A stretch of 31,998 nt of DNA from Deltaproteobacteria bacterium. Lineage in GTDB: Bacteria > Campylobacterota_A > Desulfurellia > JAGGSF01. The position numbers were made by a program, and so were the translations under genes. Position 1 is the first letter of the stretch. Every line of letters begins with the position of its first letter. The notes beneath the pieces were generated by a model, which saw nothing but the letters and a program-made list of their open reading frames with translations, was not told where the DNA came from and did no database searches. Shown piece by piece: positions 1-8,043 of the stretch. The stretch covers positions 1-31,998 of the forward strand of contig JAGGSF010000063.1 in NCBI GenBank assembly GCA_021159235.1. Reading direction: 5' to 3'.

Positions 1-2
1 AA

Positions 3-728
3 ATAGTAGAAAGACTGAGAGGAGAAAATGGTTGTCCCTGGGATAGAGCACAGACACACAAATCCATGGAGAAAAACCTTATTGAAGAGGCATATGAGGT
101 GATAGAGGCCATCGAAAATGAGGAATTTTCAAAATTGAAAGAAGAACTGGGTGATGTTTTATTACAGGTTGCTTTTCATGCACAGATGGCGAAGGAAGAG
201 GGTAAATTTGACATAGAAGATGTGATAAACACCATTTCTCGGAAGCTCGTCTACAGACATCCTCATGTATTCGGTAATGTAAAGGTAACGGGAGTGGAGG
301 ATGTTTTGAAAAACTGGGAAGCATTGAAAAAAAAGGAAAAGGGAACGAAATCTGTGCTTGAAGGTGTACCCAAACACCTACCGGCTCTGATTAAGGCTTA
401 TCGTGTAGGGGAAAAGGTAGCGCAGGAAAAATTGGATTGGGATACCTTAGAAGATGTTTTTCTCAAGTTGGATGAAGAGATAAAAGAGCTGAAGTGTGCA
501 GAGGCCAAGGATAGAGAAGAAGAGTTGGGAGATGTTTTGTTTACAATAGTAAATATCGCCCGCAAAGAGGATATCGATCCGGATAGAGCATTGAACAGAG
601 CGATAGAAAAATTCATAAACCGTGTTAAAAAGGCAGAAGAAATGGCACGTAAACTATATGGAAGAGAATTGGAACAATTAGACCGCCAGACGGTAGAAGA
701 ACTTTATGAGAAAGCGAAATCTATTTAA
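3..728 (+). CDS. mazG: Nucleoside triphosphate pyrophosphohydrolase MazG (5' end outside window)
   Basis: The MazG family hydrolyses (d)NTPs to NMP and pyrophosphate in the cytosol. An ATG occurs at 66, but the frame is open to the window edge and the upstream codons read IVERLRGENGCPWDRAQTH, the conserved MazG N-terminus (compare RLR..NGCPWD..QT in E. coli). The gene therefore starts before base 1, probably only about 10-20 residues upstream. Two tandem MazG domains are visible: the first with EEAYEVIEAI and EELGDVLLQV, the second with EELGDVLFTI, which carry the acidic metal-binding residues. The length agrees with the two-domain family of about 260 aa. It ends 11 bases before the convergent RRM gene. 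Family assignment is very secure; the true start is not visible. Confidence 0.93.
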   Translation: MVERLRGENGCPWDRAQTHKSMEKNLIEEAYEVIEAIENEEFSKLKEELGDVLLQVAFHAQMAKEEGKFDIEDVINTISRKLVYRHPHVFGNVKVTGVEDVLKNWEALKKKEKGTKSVLEGVPKHLPALIKAYRVGEKVAQEKLDWDTLEDVFLKLDEEIKELKCAEAKDREEELGDVLFTIVNIARKEDIDPDRALNRAIEKFINRVKKAEEMARKLYGRELEQLDRQTVEELYEKAKSI

Positions 729-739
729 TCTTTTAAAAT

Positions 740-994
740 TTATCTGTGATATGATCTTTCTTGACGGGGCCTGGCCTCATCTACCCTGATATTTCTTCCC
801 TCTAAATCTGTTCCATTTAGTGCTTCTTTTGCTGCTTCAGCTTCTTCAACAGTACCCATTTCCACAAATCCAAATCCTTTACCCTCGAATACTCTCACAG
901 AAACCACATTTCCATACTGCGCAAAGGTACCCCTTACAGTATCCTCCGTTGTCCTGTAGTTGAGGTTGCCTACATACAACTTACTGGTCTTCAT
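740..994 (-). CDS. Small RRM-domain RNA-binding protein
   Basis: This 84-residue protein is almost entirely one RNA recognition motif. RNP2 is LYVGNL (residues 6-11) and RNP1 is KGFGFVEM (39-46), with the aromatic residues that stack on RNA bases. A short basic tail (RPRQERSYHR) follows. Such single-RRM proteins occur in many bacteria and are usually thought to act as RNA chaperones or cold-responsive RNA binders; that role is inferred from the family. The ATG has a good GGAGGA site 5 bases upstream. The upstream gap contains a possible sigma-70 promoter, so it may be expressed separately from the isochorismatase-like gene. Confidence 0.93.
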   Translation of the reverse strand: MKTSKLYVGNLNYRTTEDTVRGTFAQYGNVVSVRVFEGKGFGFVEMGTVEEAEAAKEALNGTDLEGRNIRVDEARPRQERSYHR

Positions 995-1021
995 TTTTCC
1001 TCCAAAAAATTTTATACTTAC

Positions 1022-1050
1022 AGGATATTCATTTTTTATAAAAAAAGCAA
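1022..1050 (-). promoter_or_regulatory. Possible sigma-70 promoter for the RRM gene
   Basis: On the minus strand TTGCTT (1045-1050) is followed after 17 bases by TATCCT (1022-1027). Transcription would start near 1015, leaving a leader of about 20 bases that contains the GGAGGA ribosome site. The surrounding DNA is very AT-rich, so chance matches are easy. Confidence 0.35.
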
Positions 1051-1074
1051 GGAAATTATAAAAAACCTTTCTAA

Positions 1075-1626
1075 CTATTCTTTGCCCAAAATAATACGCT
1101 GCACCTTTTTAAATTGAGGTGTGCCTGCTTCCTTCAACCAGTAAAAGACAATGCTCTCAGCAGGCATTACCCTGGCTCCTTCTTGCCTTAATAATGACAA
1201 TCCCCAGCTGTAAAAACTATCCTTTCTGGACGCAGTGGTGTCTGGAGGAACAACAACAGTATAGTCTTTTTCCAGTAGTTCCAAAGCGGTGCAAAGCACA
1301 CAGATATGTGTCTCTATCCCCGTGAGAATGATTACCTTTCTGTTCAGCTTTCTTAGATAATCTTCACATTCTTTTAACAACAATGCAGAGAATGTCATCT
1401 TTTCAAAATATTTTGCTTGTTTCAAAAGATTTTTTAATATTTCTGTTGTTTCTCCCAAACCTTGTGGATATTGCTCTGTAAAGATCAGGGGAATAGAAAA
1501 TTCGCTTGCCGCTTTCAAAAATATTTCGTTATTTTTTATCACCTCCTCCTTAGAGGGTATAGCGTTTAAGAGCTTTTCCTGCATATCGATAACCATAATT
1601 ACACAATTTTCCTTATCTAACCACAT
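1075..1626 (-). CDS. Isochorismatase-family cysteine hydrolase
   Basis: The protein has the isochorismatase-like alpha/beta hydrolase fold used by nicotinamidases, N-carbamoylsarcosine amidases and related enzymes. The presumed triad is visible: Asp in VIDMQ (about residue 14), Lys in FEKMTFSA (about 76) and the nucleophilic Cys in GIETHICV (about 109). The frame also opens at 1638, but ATG 1626 has GGAGG 5 bases upstream and gives the family-typical beginning MWLDKENCVIMVIDMQ, so I prefer 1626. Substrate cannot be told; the compact form of about 180 aa resembles the poorly characterised YcaC/ISOC1-like members. It lies about 60 bases downstream of the TPR gene on the same strand, probably in the same transcript. 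Confidence 0.9.
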   Translation of the reverse strand: MWLDKENCVIMVIDMQEKLLNAIPSKEEVIKNNEIFLKAASEFSIPLIFTEQYPQGLGETTEILKNLLKQAKYFEKMTFSALLLKECEDYLRKLNRKVIILTGIETHICVLCTALELLEKDYTVVVPPDTTASRKDSFYSWGLSLLRQEGARVMPAESIVFYWLKEAGTPQFKKVQRIILGKE

Positions 1627-1689
1627 ATCTGCCTCCATTGAATAGATTTTCTCCTTTTATAACTCAGGCTCCTGCAATACCGATTTGAT

Positions 1690-2466
1690 TCACCTGTTAC
1701 TAAAATATTGTGTCAGGCTGAACCAGATACTGCTTGCAATTTCTTTTTCCGCTCTTCTTACCACCTGTTCCACATCATTTATTTCCTGCTCTGTTCCATG
1801 CTTTGTTATATAATCCATTGTTCTTCTGGAAAATTCAAGCACTTTTCCTGCATTCCCTATCTTTTTATAACTGTATATTATATTCAACAGTATATTGGTA
1901 CAGAGGCGAACATTCCCTTCCAGGCCCTCTATGGATAACGCATCCTCATAAAACTCTATCGCTTTTTTATATTCTTCCATTTCCTGATAGATATCTGCCA
2001 TATCTTTTAAAATGAAAGCTCTTTTCATACCGGATGAAAGTGCTAATGCTCGTTTTAGATAAAAAAGTGCCTTAGTAAGATCTTTCAAAGCCTTGTTGAG
2101 ATGTGCCAGTTTTGTATAAGCTATAACAATCATCTCCCTGCTGTGTGTTTTGAAGGCCATTCTCAAAACTGCCCTTAAGAATCCTTCGGCTACTTTAAAT
2201 TCTTTTTTTTCTATATATATCATAGCCAGACTGCTTGTAGAGATGCATTTTTCTTCCAGTGTTTTTGCCCCGGCAAGTGATTTTCTCAGGAAGAATTGAG
2301 CAGCATTTAAAGAACCCATTGTAAAATAACAAATACCCATCCAGTACAGGACAGAAAAATTCCGAGGAGAAATCCTGTAGGCATTCTTAAATTCAAGAAT
2401 CGCTTTTAGGGGTTCATTTTCTTTAATTAAAAAACTGATGCCCCTTTCTATATAAGCCTTTATCAT
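1690..2466 (-). CDS. Tetratricopeptide-repeat protein
   Basis: About 258 residues composed of consecutive TPR-like helix pairs. Examples are AILEFKNAYRISPRNFSVLYWMGICYFTMG near the N-terminus and KDMADIYQEMEEYKKAIEFYEDALSI in the middle. There is no signal peptide or transmembrane segment, so a cytosolic scaffold or adaptor role is likely; the partner is unknown. A TTG at 2475 is also in frame, but ATG 2466 has GAGG at a normal distance (about 10 bases), whereas the TTG lies directly on it. Transcription probably starts from a promoter mirrored with that of the divergent transposase gene. Confidence 0.85.
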   Translation of the reverse strand: MIKAYIERGISFLIKENEPLKAILEFKNAYRISPRNFSVLYWMGICYFTMGSLNAAQFFLRKSLAGAKTLEEKCISTSSLAMIYIEKKEFKVAEGFLRAVLRMAFKTHSREMIVIAYTKLAHLNKALKDLTKALFYLKRALALSSGMKRAFILKDMADIYQEMEEYKKAIEFYEDALSIEGLEGNVRLCTNILLNIIYSYKKIGNAGKVLEFSRRTMDYITKHGTEQEINDVEQVVRRAEKEIASSIWFSLTQYFSNR

Positions 2467-2488
2467 TGGGGTCAAACCTCAAATTTAA

Positions 2489-2517
2489 ACTTTACATCCT
2501 CCCTGTTTTCATGTAAA
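2489..2517 (-). promoter_or_regulatory. Promoter of the TPR gene, mirrored with tnpA promoter
   Basis: On the minus strand TTTACA (2512-2517) is followed after exactly 17 bases by TAAAGT (2489-2494). The expected start near 2482 leaves a short leader of about 16 bases containing the GAGG ribosome site. Each hexamer overlaps the opposite-type hexamer of the divergent plus-strand promoter. Confidence 0.5.
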
Positions 2518-2519
2518 AT
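2491..2519 (+). promoter_or_regulatory. Promoter of the transposase gene, apparently leaderless
   Basis: TTTACA (2491-2496), a 17-base spacer and TAAAAT (2514-2519) are followed by only six bases before ATG 2526. Transcription should therefore begin on or within a base of the start codon. No Shine-Dalgarno sequence precedes that ATG. Confidence 0.5.
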
Positions 2520-2525
2520 TTTTAT

Positions 2526-3494
2526 ATGGCACGACAGTTGCGCATCATCTATCCTAACGCATTATATTATATTACCTCGTGCGGTAATACACAACAGGAT
2601 ATTTTTTTTAATGACAGTGATAGACGAAAGTTTCTAAGTATTCTTGCTCGCACCAAAGAGGAATACGGATATATTCTCCACAGCTATTGTCTTATGAACA
2701 GTTGCTTTCATCTTTTATTAGAAACGCCCCATGCCAATTTGCATGCCATTATGCAGAATATCAACACCTCCTACACTGTTTATGTAAACAGGAAATATAA
2801 GAGAACAGGACATCTATTTAGAGGAAGGTATAAGGCGATCATAGTAGACAAAGAAAATTATCTCCTTCGGGTAAGTAAATATATTCATCTCAAACCCGTT
2901 GAAGCCAGATTAACCAACCTTCCCGGAGATTATATGTGGAGTAGCTATAAGGACTTTATCCATCCCTGTAACTCAATTGTAGATACAGAGTTCATCTTAT
3001 CTCGTCTTTGTGATGATGCCAAAAAATCTCGTGAGCTTTATAAATATTTTGTAGAAAAGGAAAAAAGTGAGGATATACAAAAGAATGTAAAGGGTGTAGT
3101 GTTGGGAGATGAAAGATTCATAGAGGATATTCTACAAAGAATAAAAAACATAAGAAAGAAAGAACATCCTGTGGTGCGCCAACTTATGACAGTGTTTCCA
3201 CCAATGGAAGTTATCGCAAAGGTTGCTGCATTTTTTGGAGTTAAACCTGCAAAAATCCTGCGGAGATCACGCAACAGGTGGGAAAGGAAGATTGCCATCT
3301 ATCTGGCAAAGGTTCTCTCCAGAAAGAGTCATAGAATATTGGGAAGGTATTTTGGTATCAGTGGAGCAGCGATAAGTGCGGCTATAAAAAAGTGTATGAC
3401 AGAGATGAAAAAGGATAAAAAACTTGAGAAGATAGTAGAACAGATAAAAAACAATGTTGTTGAGGAGAAAACAAATGCCCCAGACAGGATTTGA
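2526..3494 (+). CDS. REP-associated (RAYT/Y1) transposase-like protein with DnaA-type C-terminal HTH
   Basis: Residues 1-130 match the Y1 transposase domain of RAYTs: MARQLRIIYPNALYYITS at the start, TGHLFRGRYKAI at about 94-105 and SKYIHLKPVEA at about 117-127. The last of these holds the likely catalytic Tyr119. The C-terminal third (about 235-305, ending ILGRYFGISGAAISAAIKK) looks like the DnaA-like helix-turn-helix appended to many of these proteins. The family HUH motif, normally in MPNHYHLL, reads MNSCFHLL here: Cys60 replaces the first His and His62 remains. That may impair or alter metal binding. The last five sense codons and stop lie inside the convergent tRNA-Arg gene. No REP-type palindromes flank it. 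It could be a domesticated or decaying single-copy element. Confidence 0.88.
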   Translation: MARQLRIIYPNALYYITSCGNTQQDIFFNDSDRRKFLSILARTKEEYGYILHSYCLMNSCFHLLLETPHANLHAIMQNINTSYTVYVNRKYKRTGHLFRGRYKAIIVDKENYLLRVSKYIHLKPVEARLTNLPGDYMWSSYKDFIHPCNSIVDTEFILSRLCDDAKKSRELYKYFVEKEKSEDIQKNVKGVVLGDERFIEDILQRIKNIRKKEHPVVRQLMTVFPPMEVIAKVAAFFGVKPAKILRRSRNRWERKIAIYLAKVLSRKSHRILGRYFGISGAAISAAIKKCMTEMKKDKKLEKIVEQIKNNVVEEKTNAPDRI

Positions 3495-3549
3495 ACCTGC
3501 GACACCGGGATTAGGAATCCCGTGCTCTATCCACCTGAGCTACTGGGGC
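3476..3549 (-). tRNA. tRNA-Arg (anticodon CCU)
   Basis: The minus strand folds into a full cloverleaf. The acceptor stem GCCCCAG (3543-3549) pairs with CTGGGGC (3477-3483), and the D arm is GCTC/GAGC. The anticodon stem CGGGA/TCCCG carries loop TTCCTAA with anticodon CCT. The T arm is GCAGG TTCAAAT CCTGT and the discriminator is A. CCA is not encoded, since the next bases are TTT. This tRNA reads AGG codons. The convergent transposase reading frame ends inside its T arm and acceptor region. Confidence 0.97.
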
Positions 3550-3578
3550 TTAAGTATTATTTTATGTTTAATTATAGA
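3550..3578 (+). promoter_or_regulatory. Possible promoter of the SPT-like gene
   Basis: TTAAGT (3550-3555), a 17-base spacer and TATAGA (3573-3578) would start transcription near 3585. The leader of about 27 bases contains the GAGGTGAT ribosome site. It overlaps the divergent tRNA promoter, so the two may interfere. Confidence 0.4.
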
Positions 3579-3586
3579 GTTGTCAA
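3559..3586 (-). promoter_or_regulatory. Likely promoter of tRNA-Arg
   Basis: On the minus strand TTGACA (3581-3586) is a perfect -35 consensus. It is followed after 16 bases by TAAAAT (3559-3564), nine bases before the first base of the tRNA. Strength and position suit a stable RNA promoter. Confidence 0.6.
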
Positions 3587-3611
3587 TCCTTGTTTAAAAA
3601 AAGAGGTGATT

Positions 3612-4793
3612 ATGGACCTGTTTGAAAAATGCAGAAAATTCAAAGATGCAAGAAGAGCAATGGAAATGGGACTTTATCCCTATTTTGTGCCCATTGAATC
3701 TGAACAGGGAACAGAGGTTTTGATAAATGGCAGGAAGATATTGATGTTGGGCTCCAACAGCTATTTAGGTTTGGTTACTCATCCCAAAGTAAAGGAAGCA
3801 GCTATAAATGCAATAAAGAAATATGGGACCGGCTGCGCGGGCTCGCGTTTTTTAAATGGAACACTGGATATACACATGGAATTGGAAGAAAGACTGGCAA
3901 CGTTTGTAGGCAAAGAAGCTGCTCTTTTATTCAGTACTGGTTTTCAAGTGAACTTAGGAACAATCAGTGCACTGGTGGGGAGAGGCGAATATGTAATAAT
4001 GGATAAATCTGACCATGCCAGCATTGTAGATGCTGCTCAGCTTTCTTTTGGTATAGCTAAAAGATACTTGCACAACGATATGAATTCCTTAGAAAAACTT
4101 TTAAAAAGTCTGGATTACGACACCCCGAAGCTCATCGTTGTTGATGGTGTCTATAGCATGGATGGGGACATTGCCAACTTGCCGGAGCTTGTCAGACTGA
4201 AGAAAAAATACAACGCGAGACTCATGGTTGACGATGCACATGCGGTAGGTGTGATTGGAAGAAACGGCAGGGGAACAGCGGATTACTATGGATTAACAGA
4301 TGAGACAGACCTCATCATGGCCACCTTTAGCAAATCTTTTGCATCCCTGGGTGGATTTATAGCAGCCGATGAGTATGTCATACATTATCTAAAGCATTAT
4401 GCACGTTCGCTTATCTTTTCCGCCAGTATTACGCCTGCCTCTACTGCCGCCTGTCTGGCGGCACTGGATATTATGGAGAATGAACCGGAACGTATTGAAA
4501 AATTGTGGGCAAATACCAATCGTATGCGAAAGGGATTGCAAGAGATGGGATACGATACTGGAAACAGTTGCACTCCCATTATTCCCGTTATTGTTGGTGA
4601 TGATCACAAGGTATTGCTTATGCGAAAGATACTGTTTGATGAAGGAATATTTGTAAATCCGGTGGTTTCACCAGCAGTGCCCAAAAACAGAACACTGGTG
4701 AGGGTAAGTGTTATGGCTACCCACACCTTTAACCAGATAGATTTTGCACTGGAAAAATTCAGAAAGGTTGGTAAAAAACTGGGTATTATATGA
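3612..4793 (+). CDS. spt: Serine palmitoyltransferase-like alpha-oxoamine synthase
   Basis: A PLP-dependent alpha-oxoamine synthase condensing an amino acid with an acyl thioester. PLP-site residues are visible: Asp-His in KSDHAS (about residue 135), VDDAH (about 206-210) and the Schiff-base lysine in [11 protein letters not shown] (Lys241). The features favour serine palmitoyltransferase over 2-amino-3-ketobutyrate CoA ligase or KAPA synthase: [30 protein letters not shown], and the C-terminal [12 protein letters not shown]...[13 protein letters not shown] would make 3-ketosphinganine from serine and a long acyl chain. The frame opens at 3522 inside the tRNA gene; ATG 3612 with GAGGTGAT just upstream is the real start. 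It shares ATGA with the GNAT-like gene. Fold and class are near certain, substrate probable. Confidence 0.82.
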   Translation: MDLFEKCRKFKDARRAMEMGLYPYFVPIESEQGTEVLINGRKILMLGSNSYLGLVTHPKVKEAAINAIKKYGTGCAGSRFLNGTLDIHMELEERLATFVGKEAALLFSTGFQVNLGTISALVGRGEYVIMDKSDHASIVDAAQLSFGIAKRYLHNDMNSLEKLLKSLDYDTPKLIVVDGVYSMDGDIANLPELVRLKKKYNARLMVDDAHAVGVIGRNGRGTADYYGLTDETDLIMATFSKSFASLGGFIAADEYVIHYLKHYARSLIFSASITPASTAACLAALDIMENEPERIEKLWANTNRMRKGLQEMGYDTGNSCTPIIPVIVGDDHKVLLMRKILFDEGIFVNPVVSPAVPKNRTLVRVSVMATHTFNQIDFALEKFRKVGKKLGII

Positions 4794-5896
4794 TAGAGGT
4801 TGTAGAGGCACCTTCAAAGAAAGAATTTGTCCTGTTTCCATGGAAGATTTACAAGAAACACAAATGCTGGGTTCCTCCTTTAATCAAAGAAGAAATAGAA
4901 CTGTTGGACGAAAACAAAAACCCCTTTTATAAGCATGCAAAGATAAAGCTTTTTCTTGCCTATAAGGATAAAGAGGTGGCAGGAAGAATTGCAGCCTGTA
5001 TAGATAAAAGGCATAATGAATATCATAAAGACAAGGTGGGTTTCTTTGGATTCTTTGAGTGTATAAATGATTTCAATGTATCAAGGGCATTGCTGGATGA
5101 AGCCTCTTCTTATTTGCGCCAGCAAGGCATGGATAGAATGAGAGGCCCTGTAAATCCATCTATGAATGATTCCTGTGGTCTTCTGATAAAGGGATTCTTT
5201 TCTCCCCCGGTTTTTATGATGCCATATAATCCCCGCTACTATATAAATCTGTTAGAAAACTACGGATTGAAGAAGGTAAAAGATCTGTATGCCTACTACC
5301 TTTCTACACTAACAAAGCCTGATGAGAGGCTCATTCGCATAGGAGAAAAGATAAAGAAAAGATTCAATATTTCCTTGCGTTATTTTTCTAAAAAAGCCCT
5401 TAAGAGGGATGTGAATATAATTAAAGATATTTATTCTCAGGCCTGGAAAGACAACTGGAGTTTTGTTCCTCCTACCGATGAGGAGATAGCATATACCGCG
5501 AAAAGATTGAAGAACATCGTCCCTGAAAAATTTATCATCTTTGCTGAAAAAGAAGGAGAACCATGCGGATATTCGCTTATCCTTCCGGATTTCAACCAGG
5601 CCTTGAGGGTAATCAATGGAAAAATAACGGTTTTTAATTTTTTAGAATTTTTATCTGCTTTAAAAAAGATAAACAACTGCAGGCTTATTACACTGGGTAT
5701 CATTGATAAATATCGCCGCTTAGGTATAGATTTACTCCTTTACTTAGAGAGTTTCAAGGTGGTGGAAGAAAGCGGATATGTAGGAGGGGAACTCTCCTGG
5801 ACACTGGAGGATAATCTCTCTATCAACAAACCCATAGAAGAAAAGATGAATGCAGAACTGTATAAGGTCTACAGAATATATGAGAAAGAGATTTAG
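4790..5896 (+). CDS. GNAT-fold N-acyltransferase, bacterial ceramide synthase-like (bCerS candidate)
   Basis: A 368-residue cytosolic protein of the GNAT superfamily. Residues about 116-150 contain the striking conserved block [20 protein letters not shown] followed by [16 protein letters not shown] associate this block with the family annotated as GNAT acetyltransferase that includes bacterial ceramide synthase. The C-terminal half has a second GNAT-like segment, with [19 protein letters not shown] resembling the acyl-CoA-binding loop. Its start codon overlaps the stop of the SPT-like gene (ATGA). That coupling supports a joint pathway in which SPT makes the ketosphinganine base and this enzyme N-acylates it. 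No ceramide reductase or dedicated acyl carrier protein is in the window. The family link is from memory, so the specific function is inference. Confidence 0.7.
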   Translation: MIEVVEAPSKKEFVLFPWKIYKKHKCWVPPLIKEEIELLDENKNPFYKHAKIKLFLAYKDKEVAGRIAACIDKRHNEYHKDKVGFFGFFECINDFNVSRALLDEASSYLRQQGMDRMRGPVNPSMNDSCGLLIKGFFSPPVFMMPYNPRYYINLLENYGLKKVKDLYAYYLSTLTKPDERLIRIGEKIKKRFNISLRYFSKKALKRDVNIIKDIYSQAWKDNWSFVPPTDEEIAYTAKRLKNIVPEKFIIFAEKEGEPCGYSLILPDFNQALRVINGKITVFNFLEFLSALKKINNCRLITLGIIDKYRRLGIDLLLYLESFKVVEESGYVGGELSWTLEDNLSINKPIEEKMNAELYKVYRIYEKEI

Positions 5897-7168
5897 CTAT
5901 TTTGCTTTTATAACTTTTGTTTTCATATAATCCTGCAATACTTCTGGAATCACCACTGAGCCATCTTCCTGCTGATAGTTTTCCAAGATCGCAATCACCG
6001 TTCTTCCTACCGCCAACCCCGAACCATTCAGGGTGTAAACATACTCTGTTTTCTTGCCACCTTTTCTCCTGAATCTTATATTTGCTCTCCTGGCCTGAAA
6101 ATCTAAACAGTTTGAACAGGAAGAAACCTCTCTAAATCTGTTTTCCCCGGGCAGCCATACCTCTATATCGCAGGTTTTTGCACTGGAAAAACCTATGTCC
6201 CCAGAACACAGCAAAACTACACGATACGGGATTTTTAAAAGTCTCAGTATTTCCTGAGCATCTTCTGTAATTTCTTCCAGTGCTTTGAAAGAATCTTCCG
6301 GTCTTGTAAATTGCACCAGTTCTATTTTGTTAAACTGATGCTGCCTCATTATACCCCTTACATCTCTGCCATAAGAACCTGCCTCTCTACGGAAACAGGC
6401 CGACCAGGCTACATATTTCAATGGCAATGCTTCTTCCTTTAATATTTCGCCTCTATGCAGATTTACTAAAGGAACTTCTGCAGTGGGGATGAGGTATTGT
6501 CCATCTGTTTCATATGCTTCTTCCTTGAACCTCGGTAGCTGACCGGTTCCTATCATTATCTCTTCGTTGACCAAAAACGGGGGAATGATCTCCGTATAGT
6601 TGTGCTTTTCAGTGTGTACATCAATCATAAAGTTTATCAATGCCCTTTCCAACTGTGCTCCATACCCTCTATACACTGCGAATCTGGGTCCGGAGAGTTT
6701 GGCTGCGGTTTTAAAATCCAGAATGTTTAATTTTTCTCCCAGTTCCCAGTGAGTCTTCGGCTTGAAATCAAAATTTGGTATTTCTCCCCATCTCTTTACC
6801 TCTACATTCTCTCTTTCACTCTCTCCTAAAGGCACATCATCATCAATAATATTGGGCACCAGCAGCCATTCCTTTAAAAACATGTCTTCCTTATTCTTCA
6901 CATCTTCCTTTATCTTTCTGATTTCTACATCCATCTTCTTAGATTCCTTTTGGAGCTGCTCGGCTGATTGTCCTTTTCTCTTTATTTCTCCTATCCTTCT
7001 CGACATCTCCTTTTTCTCATGCAACAATATTTCCATTCGCTTTTTATCTTCTCTTATCTCTCTGTCCAAAAGAAAAAGCTTATCTATATCAACGGAATAG
7101 TGTCTTCTCTTTTTGATGTTTTCCTTTAAGAATTCCTTTTTTTCCCTCAAGACTTTTATATCTATCAT
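5897..7168 (-). CDS. serS: Seryl-tRNA synthetase
   Basis: Class II synthetase charging tRNA-Ser. The N-terminal ~100 residues are Lys/Glu-rich helices forming the long antiparallel coiled-coil arm that contacts tRNA-Ser. Motif 2 is [21 protein letters not shown] and motif 3 is [20 protein letters not shown]. The serine-binding TAEVPL segment is also present. The length of 423 aa is standard. It is the last gene of the gdh operon, its ATG overlapping the galU stop (ATGA). Its stop codon abuts the stop of the convergent GNAT-like gene with no gap. Confidence 0.98.
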   Translation of the reverse strand: MIDIKVLREKKEFLKENIKKRRHYSVDIDKLFLLDREIREDKKRMEILLHEKKEMSRRIGEIKRKGQSAEQLQKESKKMDVEIRKIKEDVKNKEDMFLKEWLLVPNIIDDDVPLGESERENVEVKRWGEIPNFDFKPKTHWELGEKLNILDFKTAAKLSGPRFAVYRGYGAQLERALINFMIDVHTEKHNYTEIIPPFLVNEEIMIGTGQLPRFKEEAYETDGQYLIPTAEVPLVNLHRGEILKEEALPLKYVAWSACFRREAGSYGRDVRGIMRQHQFNKIELVQFTRPEDSFKALEEITEDAQEILRLLKIPYRVVLLCSGDIGFSSAKTCDIEVWLPGENRFREVSSCSNCLDFQARRANIRFRRKGGKKTEYVYTLNGSGLAVGRTVIAILENYQQEDGSVVIPEVLQDYMKTKVIKAK

Positions 7169-8043
7169 TTATCCTTCAACAAATCCTTCAGATAATTGAG
7201 AAATTCAGGAGCAAATTTTCTGTCCTTCAGTGCATAATTTACAGTAGCCTGTAAAAATCCCATTTTATCTCCACAATCATATCTTTTCCCCTCAATTTTA
7301 CATCCATAGAGGGGTTCTTTTTGTATAAGGAGTTTTAAAGCATCGGTGAGCTGGATCTCCAGTTTATCTTCATTACTCTGTTTAATCAACTCATCCAAGC
7401 AAGAAAATATCTGTGGGGTGAGAATATATCTGCCTACAATAGCCAAATTACCAGGGGCATCCTCTGGTTTTGGTTTCTCTACCAAATCCTCTATTTTAAC
7501 TATATTCCCTTCAACTTCCTTTCCTTTTACTATACCGTATTTACTTACGTCCTTTCTTCTTACCTCCTGCAATCCAACAATGGAACAGCCAGATTTCTCA
7601 AACACCTCCAGCATCTGCTTGATGGCACTCTTTTCAGCATCAATAATATCATCGGCTAAGATAACCACGAATGCTTCATTCCCTACTACTTCCTTTGCTC
7701 GCCAGATAGCATGACCCAATCCTCTGGGTTCTCTTTGCCGGACATATATATAATCTGCCATATAAGATATTTTTCGCATCTGTTTCAATATGGATACTTT
7801 TCCCTGTTTTCTTAAGTAGTATTCCAGCTCAAAGCCAATATCAAAATAATCTGCAATTGCCCTTTTCCCCCGACCCGTAACCAGTATAATCTGCTTTATA
7901 CCCGCATCTACAGCCTCCATTACACCGTAATGAATCAATGGCTTATCGACTAAAGGAAGCATCTCCTTGGGTGAAGATTTTGTGGCAGGAAGAAATCTTG
8001 TCCCAAATCCTCCCACCGGAAAAACAGCTTTTTTTATCTTCAT
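7165..8043 (-). CDS. galU: UTP--glucose-1-phosphate uridylyltransferase
   Basis: Makes UDP-glucose, a donor for LPS, glycolipid and polysaccharide synthesis. The nucleotide-binding signature is at residues 6-35 ([20 protein letters not shown], then [10 protein letters not shown]). The second glycine of the usual AAGLGTR is kept, but the first alanines are replaced by VG. Further family blocks are [28 protein letters not shown] and [12 protein letters not shown]. The length of 292 aa is typical. Both neighbours overlap it by ATGA, so it is translated as part of the gdh-glcDF-galU-serS transcript. Confidence 0.95.
   Translation of the reverse strand: MKIKKAVFPVGGFGTRFLPATKSSPKEMLPLVDKPLIHYGVMEAVDAGIKQIILVTGRGKRAIADYFDIGFELEYYLRKQGKVSILKQMRKISYMADYIYVRQREPRGLGHAIWRAKEVVGNEAFVVILADDIIDAEKSAIKQMLEVFEKSGCSIVGLQEVRRKDVSKYGIVKGKEVEGNIVKIEDLVEKPKPEDAPGNLAIVGRYILTPQIFSCLDELIKQSNEDKLEIQLTDALKLLIQKEPLYGCKIEGKRYDCGDKMGFLQATVNYALKDRKFAPEFLNYLKDLLKDK

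Noticed and set aside
1033-1046. AT palindrome TTTTTTATAAAAAA upstream of the RRM gene
   Set aside because: It is low-complexity DNA of the kind expected by chance in an AT-rich gap, and gives no stable G/C stem for a terminator.
3522-3611. Longer N-terminus of the SPT-like protein, starting at ATG 3522
   Set aside because: It would begin inside the tRNA-Arg gene; ATG 3612 has a strong GAGGTGAT site and matches the family N-terminus.
2476-3611. REP-like palindromes or direct-repeat attachment sites flanking the RAYT gene
   Set aside because: I found no hairpin-forming repeats beside it and no second copy of the tRNA 3' end upstream of the gene.
3612-4793. Calling the PLP enzyme 2-amino-3-ketobutyrate CoA ligase (kbl) with threonine dehydrogenase context
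   Set aside because: No tdh is adjacent, and the [10 protein letters not shown] and C-terminal [10 protein letters not shown] segments look more like SPT; kept only as an alternative.
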